Shown here: one piece after another, positions 5,875 to 10,062 of the stretch
Position numbering within the stretch: position 1 is the stretch's first letter
Layout: each line of letters begins with the position of its first letter
Source of the DNA: a bacterium
GTDB taxonomy: Bacteria; Tectomicrobia; Entotheonellia; Entotheonellales; Entotheonellaceae
Direction: 5' to 3'
NCBI GenBank assembly: GCA_027294925.1
Contig: JAPULM010000184.1
Location: 1 to 10,062, forward strand
Length of the DNA stretch: 10,062 bases
Made by a program: the position numbers and the translations under genes
Notes under the pieces: generated by a model
The model's input: the letters and a program-made list of their open reading frames with translations, nothing else
What the model was told of the DNA's origin: nothing
The model's database searches: none

Positions 5875-6744
5875 CTAATCTACGACGGGTTCAATAATCC
5901 GATAGCTCACCTGCCCTATTGCCACCAGTTGCTGGTCCACTTCTGAGGCGATCTGCACGGTGCTAAAAAATAGTTCTTCCGAGCGTTGCTGGACATGCGC
6001 ATCGGCTACCACAGGATCGCTGGTGGGGTTGAGGAAGCTCAGTTGCATACCGATGGTGGCGCCGCGCGAACCTTGACGTTTAACCAGACTCCAGGCAGCA
6101 GCGGTGCCGGCAATATCGAGCAAAGCCGTCAGGGCGCCATCGTGCAGATAACCCTGGTCATCCGTGTGATCGGTGCTGCTGGGCATGCGCAGACGAGCCC
6201 GCCCCCGGCTTTCTGCTAGCGAGGTGACTTGAAGCTTGTCGATAAAACCCCCTAAGCCAAGCTTTGCATTGGGGGTGACACAGAGGGGGAGAGATGGCAA
6301 CAGGTGCGGTTGTGCAACCATGCGACGCGCCTGTCCGGTAGCGCTGGGGGCACGATAAATCATCAGACCCTGGCAAATTGGTTGTTCTTTCAAGGTGTGC
6401 ACCTCAGTCTGCAGGAAAAACAGATCACGACCGCGTCGTAAGACTCGGCCTGTGCCGATGACGTCTTGGTCAATAGCTGCCGACAGGTATTGAACACTAA
6501 AATCAACCGTACTGAGATAGACATTGCCTTGTAGGTCGATACCGCTCCAGGCGGCAAGCGTACCGGCGACCTGCATCAACGTCGCTGTGGCGCCACCATT
6601 GATGACACCGTTTTGATTGGTGTGGACACTATTATAAGGTAACCGTACAACGGCGTGTTGGTGTGATAACTGCGTCAGCTCAATACCGAGAAAGGTGACA
6701 TACGGTATGCGGTCAAAGCGGGCTCTGGCGTCTTCAAGTCCCAT
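5875..6744 (-). CDS. Tandem hot-dog acyl-CoA thioesterase (PaaI-like, fused double domain)
   Basis: This 289-residue protein is made of two PaaI-type hot-dog thioesterase domains, which hydrolyse acyl-CoA esters to free acid and CoA. Domain 1 (about 10-135) carries NQNGVINGGATATLMQVAGTLAAW (residues 43-66). Domain 2 (about 165-285) carries the matching DDQGYLHDGALTALLDIAGTAAAW (195-218). Aligning the repeats shows that the usual LHGG...D pocket is intact only in domain 2 (His201, Asp210); domain 1 has Asn49 and Gln58 instead. Single-domain PaaI proteins act as dimers of such units, so this fusion could be an internal pseudo-dimer with asymmetric sites. The ATG at 6744 follows AGAGGA (6751-6756) at 6 nt, and that site overlaps the stop of the upstream reductase gene, so the two are translationally coupled. 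It is the last gene of the minus-strand cluster. The acyl chain is unknown. Confidence 0.85.
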   Translation of the reverse strand: MGLEDARARFDRIPYVTFLGIELTQLSHQHAVVRLPYNSVHTNQNGVINGGATATLMQVAGTLAAWSGIDLQGNVYLSTVDFSVQYLSAAIDQDVIGTGRVLRRGRDLFFLQTEVHTLKEQPICQGLMIYRAPSATGQARRMVAQPHLLPSLPLCVTPNAKLGLGGFIDKLQVTSLAESRGRARLRMPSSTDHTDDQGYLHDGALTALLDIAGTAAAWSLVKRQGSRGATIGMQLSFLNPTSDPVVADAHVQQRSEELFFSTVQIASEVDQQLVAIGQVSYRIIEPVVD

Positions 6745-6755
6745 CTACCATCCTC

Positions 6756-7763
6756 TCAAGGGGCAACAATCACCTTACCAATCACGTCGCGCTGTTCGAT
6801 TAAACGTAACGCTTCCCGAGCTTCAGTTAACGGCAAAACGCGATCAATCACAGGTTTCAATTGCCCACTCTGAACCAGATTGAGCAACGTGTCGATGTCC
6901 TCAACAGTCCATCCATTTGAGCCAAGAAGTTGTAGTTCATAGGTCCAGATATAACGAATATCGGTTGGCGGATCGAAGCCGGCCGTGGCACCGCAGGTCA
7001 GCATGCGTCCACCCTTGCGTAGGCACTTGAGAGACGGCACCCAGGTATCGCCACCGGTATAATTGATCACCATGTCGACGCCCCCTGGGCCGCCACGCCG
7101 ATGCGGTTTGCCGTACAGCCCATAGATCTCACGGGCGAAGTCATGCGTGTTGTAATTGATCACCTGGTCGGCGCCGAATTCGCGCAGACGTTGTAGCTTA
7201 ACCTCGCTGCCGGCACATGCAATGACCTCAGCCCCTGCCAGTTTGGCAAGAAACACACAGCCTGTCCCGACGCCGCCGCTGGCGCCGAGGATCAAAACCC
7301 GTTCGCCCGCACTGACCTGTCCAATGGTCACCATCATGCGATGCGCCGTACCGTAGGCAACCGGTAACGCAGCGGCCTCTGCAAAGCTGACCCCTGGCGG
7401 AATACGAATCAATTGATGCACCCCAGCACAGCAACGCTCAGCTAGACCACCCAGGATGGTTTCACCCATCAAACCGCCTTTAACCCGGTCGATTGGGTCC
7501 AGCAATACACGGTCGCCAATCGACCAAGCATCGATGCCCGGACCCAGTGCGGCAATTTCACCAGCGATGTCAAGCCCCATGATCATCGGTTTAGGAATCT
7601 TGATGCCCGGCATACCGCGGCGGGTAAACACATCATGATAATTGAGCGACGAGGCCTTGACTTGCACAATCACCTCACCCGGTCCTGCCTCAGGCTCCGG
7701 GAAATCCGTTTCGTAGGTGAGTTGCTGCATCCCACCGTGATCGTAAATTACCACCGCTCGCAT
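6756..7763 (-). CDS. MDR-superfamily NAD(P)H-dependent reductase (quinone oxidoreductase-like, zinc-independent)
   Basis: This is a 335-residue medium-chain dehydrogenase/reductase. The N-terminal GroES-like domain opens MRAVVIYDHGGMQQLTYE and contains ASSLNYHDVFTRRG (37-50) and GLDIAGEI (63-70). The Rossmann nucleotide-binding motif is LILGASGGVGTG (157-168). The catalytic zinc Cys/His pair of alcohol dehydrogenases and the four-cysteine structural zinc lobe are missing, as in the quinone oxidoreductase branch, so it probably reduces a quinone, enone or enoyl substrate with NAD(P)H. The frame is open to 7913, but the start is set at 7763: homology begins there and AGGAGG (7768-7773) precedes it. 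It lies 127 bp downstream of the acyl-CoA synthetase and 11 bp upstream of the thioesterase. A TATATA sequence about 25 bp upstream could be a separate promoter, but no good -35 box is visible. Substrate unknown. Confidence 0.88.
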   Translation of the reverse strand: MRAVVIYDHGGMQQLTYETDFPEPEAGPGEVIVQVKASSLNYHDVFTRRGMPGIKIPKPMIMGLDIAGEIAALGPGIDAWSIGDRVLLDPIDRVKGGLMGETILGGLAERCCAGVHQLIRIPPGVSFAEAAALPVAYGTAHRMMVTIGQVSAGERVLILGASGGVGTGCVFLAKLAGAEVIACAGSEVKLQRLREFGADQVINYNTHDFAREIYGLYGKPHRRGGPGGVDMVINYTGGDTWVPSLKCLRKGGRMLTCGATAGFDPPTDIRYIWTYELQLLGSNGWTVEDIDTLLNLVQSGQLKPVIDRVLPLTEAREALRLIEQRDVIGKVIVAP

Positions 7764-7767
7764 CGTT

Positions 7768-7773
7768 CCTCCT
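7768..7773 (-). promoter_or_regulatory. Strong ribosome binding site of the MDR reductase
   Basis: A full AGGAGG lies 4 nt before the ATG at 7763. It rules out the longer in-frame start at 7913, whose first 50 codons cross the C-rich repeat and the end of the synthetase gene. Confidence 0.75.
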
Positions 7774-7818
7774 CGTTCGTCTGCTCTATATAGATGGACA
7801 ACGATTCTTGCACTTTTG

Positions 7819-7868
7819 CCCTCGCCCCCAAAACGACCCTCACCCCTGCCCTCACCCTGGCCTGAGGG
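7819..7868. repeat. C-rich intergenic repeat (CCCTCRCCC iterations plus hairpin)
   Basis: Three near-identical units, CCCTCGCCC (7819-7827) and CCCTCACCC (7837-7845 and 7849-7857), occur between the synthetase and reductase genes. The last one begins a stem, CCCTCA (7849-7854) with TGAGGG (7863-7868). Tracts of this composition are common dispersed intergenic repeats in several bacterial groups. On the minus strand the hairpin follows the synthetase stop by about 20 bp and could reduce read-through, but no T-tract follows. Only one copy is visible, so dispersion is inferred. Confidence 0.5.
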
Positions 7869-7890
7869 AGGAGAATTTAGATCCAGGTAC

Positions 7891-9414
7891 TCAGTCGGCC
7901 AGGCTTGCCGCACGGCTGATTAACGCCTTACGGTCGATTTTATTGGTGCCGGCAAGTGGCAATTGATCGACGAATTGTACCAGACGCGGGTGTTGGTAGG
8001 CAGGGGCATGGGTTAGAGCGTGGTCTTTAACCTGTTGCACGGTCAGGCTCTCCCCTGGGGTAAGCACAACAAAGGCCACCGGTTTCTGTCCACGAATCTC
8101 ATCGGCTACCGGTACCACACAGGCCTGATGAACGGCAGGATGCCGCTCCAGAATTTTTTCAACCTCACCCGGATAGACATTTTCGCCATTGCAGACGAAC
8201 ATATCGTCAGCCCGCCCGACAAAATAGTAGAAGCCGTGCGTATCCCGACGCATGATATCGCCGCTGATGTAGTAACCGTCGTCCGTCATCGCTTCAGCGC
8301 TTTTCTCAGGCAGGTGAAGATATCCCGACATCAGGGCCGGTGTCCACAACTGTAACACCCCTTGCTCAGCGTCTAAATCGTCATCGTACACCAGGCGTAG
8401 GCGGAGGCCGGGCAACGGATAACCGAGGGCCAAAGATGGCGTTGCTAATCCGTCGGGATGCGGCCCGAAGGCCACCGGACCGGTTTCGGTGGTGCCGTAT
8501 CCATTCGATATTTGAGCGGCGGGGAAAATTCGTTGTGCATGGTCGGCCAGGGCCTGCGTTAAGGGGGCAGACCCCATGCCGACACGTTGCACCGATGACA
8601 GATCCGTCTGTGCCAACACGGCTTCTTCCTGCGCCACCAGGGCGATCATGGTTGGCACGGCGGTCAACCAGGTGCAACGATGTTGGCCAATCGCTCGGAT
8701 GTAGGCTGCGGCGCGGAAGCGCGGCAACAGCACCATGCTGGCATGGACCGAAAAACAAAATTTCGAAACTCCCAGTGCATTCATGTGGAACAGCGGGGCG
8801 GCAACCAAAAACCGTTGCTGCGGCCAGTCAATCCTAGCACCAGCGCGTACCGTAAGCGCCCATAATTGTCCCGCATGGGTTAAGGGGACACCCTTGGGGC
8901 GCCCGGAGGAACCCGACGTATAGAGTATCATGGCGATGTCGTCGGGCGCCGGGCATACAGCGGCAAAAGACCCCGTATTGAGAAAGCCGTCGAAACCGAC
9001 ATCATCGGTAGCGCCGAAGCACACCAGCGGCAAACGCGGCGGGCACAAAGCACGCCGCTCAGCATCGGCAAACACCATTGACACATCAGCGTCGCGTAAA
9101 ATGTAGTCCACCCTGTCAGGTGGCAGTTTAAAATTAATCGGCAAGGCAATCATTGCAGCCCGCATAATGCCAAAATACGCCGTGAGATATTCCATCCGAT
9201 TCGCCGCCATAATCGCGATGCGGTCTCCTTGTTGGCAGCCCCGGGCGACTAGAGCACGCGCAACAGCATTGCTTGTCGCATCAATCGCACCATGACTAAA
9301 GGTGCGGAAATTCAACTCGTCCGGGCAGTCAATAAGCGCCACCGCAGCGGCATCAGCGTCGCGCTTCGCGAGGTCGCCGAGGTTAACCAGATGACTGAGA
9401 TTCGTTTTGTCCAT
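7891..9414 (-). CDS. Acyl-CoA synthetase / AMP-dependent CoA ligase
   Basis: This is a 507-residue adenylate-forming enzyme that activates a carboxylic acid with ATP to an acyl-AMP and then to the CoA thioester. All core motifs are intact: the P-loop-like YTSGSSGRPKG (165-175), NGYGTTETGP (304-313), YYISGDI with Asp386 (381-387), the hinge region VGRADDMFVCNGENVYPGEVE with Arg401 (399-419), and the C-terminal NKIDRKAL with the catalytic Lys492 (491-498). The GENVYPGEVE form is typical of fatty-acid or aromatic-acid CoA ligases, not acetyl-CoA synthetase. The frame is open to 9633, but homology begins near MDKTNLSHLVNLGD. The ATG at 9414 has GGAAG 8 nt upstream, whereas ATGs at 9429 and 9441 have poorly spaced sites. 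It lies 61 bp downstream of the DUF1330 gene. Substrate cannot be read from sequence. Confidence 0.92.
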   Translation of the reverse strand: MDKTNLSHLVNLGDLAKRDADAAAVALIDCPDELNFRTFSHGAIDATSNAVARALVARGCQQGDRIAIMAANRMEYLTAYFGIMRAAMIALPINFKLPPDRVDYILRDADVSMVFADAERRALCPPRLPLVCFGATDDVGFDGFLNTGSFAAVCPAPDDIAMILYTSGSSGRPKGVPLTHAGQLWALTVRAGARIDWPQQRFLVAAPLFHMNALGVSKFCFSVHASMVLLPRFRAAAYIRAIGQHRCTWLTAVPTMIALVAQEEAVLAQTDLSSVQRVGMGSAPLTQALADHAQRIFPAAQISNGYGTTETGPVAFGPHPDGLATPSLALGYPLPGLRLRLVYDDDLDAEQGVLQLWTPALMSGYLHLPEKSAEAMTDDGYYISGDIMRRDTHGFYYFVGRADDMFVCNGENVYPGEVEKILERHPAVHQACVVPVADEIRGQKPVAFVVLTPGESLTVQQVKDHALTHAPAYQHPRLVQFVDQLPLAGTNKIDRKALISRAASLAD

Positions 9415-9475
9415 CGTCGTAACTTCCATCCTCAAGGTCATCCGCCTGGTAACGCCGGAGACTCTGCGAGATGAA

Positions 9476-9769
9476 CTACACGGCTCCTTCGACCAAAAAT
9501 ACCCGGCCCGACGCGGCGGACTGTCGAATTGGAATGAGGGGCTGATAATCTTCAGAATGATAGAACGTTGTCGCCGCTTGCAGGCTCGGGAACTCAATGA
9601 CCACCACCCGGCCATGTGGCGCCTGTCCCTCAACCGCCTCTACAGTGCCGCCGCGAACAACAAATTTACCGCCATGTTTGGCAATGGCATCCGGTGTCTT
9701 CGCCGTGTACTTGGCGTATTGCTCCGGGTCATGCACATCAATCTCGGCGATCAGATATCCCTTAGCCAT
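9476..9769 (-). CDS. DUF1330 domain protein
   Basis: This is a 97-residue protein of the DUF1330 family (dimeric alpha+beta ferredoxin-like fold related to small monooxygenase/EthD-type domains; no established function). The family pattern is clear: GYLIAEIDVHDPEQYAKYTA (4-23), the central GGKFVVRGG (33-41), then VVVIEFPSLQAATTFYHSEDYQPL (55-78). The C-terminal RQSAASGRVFLVEG (82-95) matches the typical R...A..R..LVEG ending. There is no signal peptide or membrane segment. The ATG is preceded by AGAGGA (9777-9782) with a 7-nt spacer. It is the first intact gene of the minus-strand cluster leading into the acyl-CoA synthetase, which suggests a shared metabolic role such as handling an acid or ketone intermediate; that is inference only. 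Confidence 0.88.
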   Translation of the reverse strand: MAKGYLIAEIDVHDPEQYAKYTAKTPDAIAKHGGKFVVRGGTVEAVEGQAPHGRVVVIEFPSLQAATTFYHSEDYQPLIPIRQSAASGRVFLVEGAV

Positions 9770-9813
9770 ATTTTAGTCCTCTATCGCTATCGTATTGCAG
9801 GATTACCAACCAA

Positions 9814-10026
9814 TCATCCAGGCGCCCAGGGAAACAACATGGACATCGAGCCAACGAAAATGGCCAGACTAAGCACCAAGCCGGCCACCAACTTGCGGGA
9901 CAGGGTGCGGATTTCCGCCGCGCGCGCCTGCCGTTCTCGGTCCACCGCGGCTTCCGGCTCGATGCGCGACGCACAGCCGGCGCAGCTCATGCCGCGAATT
10001 GGAAGATGCAGCCGTTGTGCCGGCAT
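9814..10026 (-). pseudogene. Heavy-metal (copper-type) P-type ATPase, degraded N-terminal remnant
   Basis: The 70-codon frame starts at a good ATG with GAGGAG upstream and reads LPIRGMSCAGCASRIE, the start of a heavy-metal-associated domain with the CxxC metal site at Cys15 and Cys18. It then jumps directly to PEAAVDRERQARAAEIRTLS and KLVAGLVLSLAIFVGSM, the linker and first membrane helix of Cu-translocating P1B ATPases (CopA type). Roughly 50-60 residues of the metal-binding domain are therefore missing in frame. The frame then stops after FPWAPG, yet a shifted frame continues as WMIGNPAI, as expected for the next loop, so a frameshift is also present. Everything downstream (phosphorylation DKTGT site, ATP domain) is absent, replaced by the DUF1330 gene 44 bp on. 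The CxxC peptide alone could in principle still be made. The bases before the ATG are open in this frame to the window edge. Confidence 0.75.
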
Positions 10027-10062
10027 TTGCGCTACTCCTCTTCCGCCATCAGGCCCCTTGAA

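Noticed and set aside
7790..7795. TATATA upstream of the MDR reductase as a proven promoter
   Set aside because: The -10-like box is plausible but no -35 at 16-18 bp could be found, so it is mentioned only in the gene entry.
8340..8837. Plus-strand 165-codon open frame inside the acyl-CoA synthetase
   Set aside because: It is entirely antisense to a gene with all motifs intact and shows no protein family features.
9762..9974. Minus-strand 70-codon frame overlapping the P-ATPase remnant
   Set aside because: The P-ATPase motifs (CxxC domain, linker, membrane helix) read in the other frame; this frame is Arg/Trp/Cys-rich noise.
1..10062. Defence island, prophage or biosynthetic cluster
   Set aside because: Apart from the toxin-antitoxin pair and a dead IS200 stump, no phage, restriction, CRISPR, NRPS or PKS genes are visible; no tRNA or rRNA was recognised.

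Overview
The window looks like a chromosomal stretch of a free-living, metabolically versatile bacterium of moderate to fairly high GC. A PAC2-family protein, a tandem hot-dog thioesterase, an acyl-CoA synthetase, a zinc-less MDR reductase, hydantoinase-type HyuA/HyuB genes and C-rich CCCTCACCC repeats would fit a Chloroflexota-like genome. This is a soft inference from gene content; no rRNA or other phylogenetic marker is present.

Layout. (1) Positions 1-3572, plus strand: a two-gene hydantoinase/oxoprolinase-type operon, hyuA (5' end outside the window) followed 15 bp later by hyuB. (2) Positions 3697-4450, minus strand: a compact VapBC-type toxin-antitoxin module. Its ribbon-helix-helix antitoxin and PIN-domain toxin overlap by 4 bp. 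It is driven by a near-consensus sigma70 promoter whose -10 box lies in the middle of a perfect 12-bp inverted repeat touching the antitoxin start codon. (3) Positions 4486-4618, minus strand: the N-terminal stump of an IS200-type transposase and a GC-rich hairpin. (4) Positions 4726-5625, plus strand: a PAC2-family protein with an acidic tail. (5) Positions 5725-5873, plus strand: a fragment of an SMP-30/gluconolactonase-type gene. (6) Positions 9769-5875, minus strand: four genes in a row, encoding a DUF1330 protein, an acyl-CoA synthetase, an MDR reductase and a double hot-dog acyl-CoA thioesterase. A C-rich repeat lies between the synthetase and the reductase. (7) Positions 10026-9814, minus strand: a broken copper-type P-ATPase gene.

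The minus-strand metabolic set can be read as an acyl-CoA cassette. The synthetase would activate a carboxylic acid to its CoA ester, the reductase could act on an enoyl-CoA, enone or quinone substrate, and the thioesterase would release the acid. The substrate cannot be read from sequence. HyuAB would be an ATP-dependent amide-ring hydrolase or a related carboxylase, and shows no direct functional tie to the acyl-CoA cassette.

Three gene remnants (IS200 tnpA, SMP-30 and P-ATPase) and a toxin-antitoxin module within 10 kb suggest a region that has been rearranged and trimmed. I do not see a convincing new multi-gene system. The most interesting signals are the toxin-antitoxin promoter/operator architecture, the asymmetric active sites of the fused thioesterase, and the cleanly excised middle of the P-ATPase metal-binding domain.
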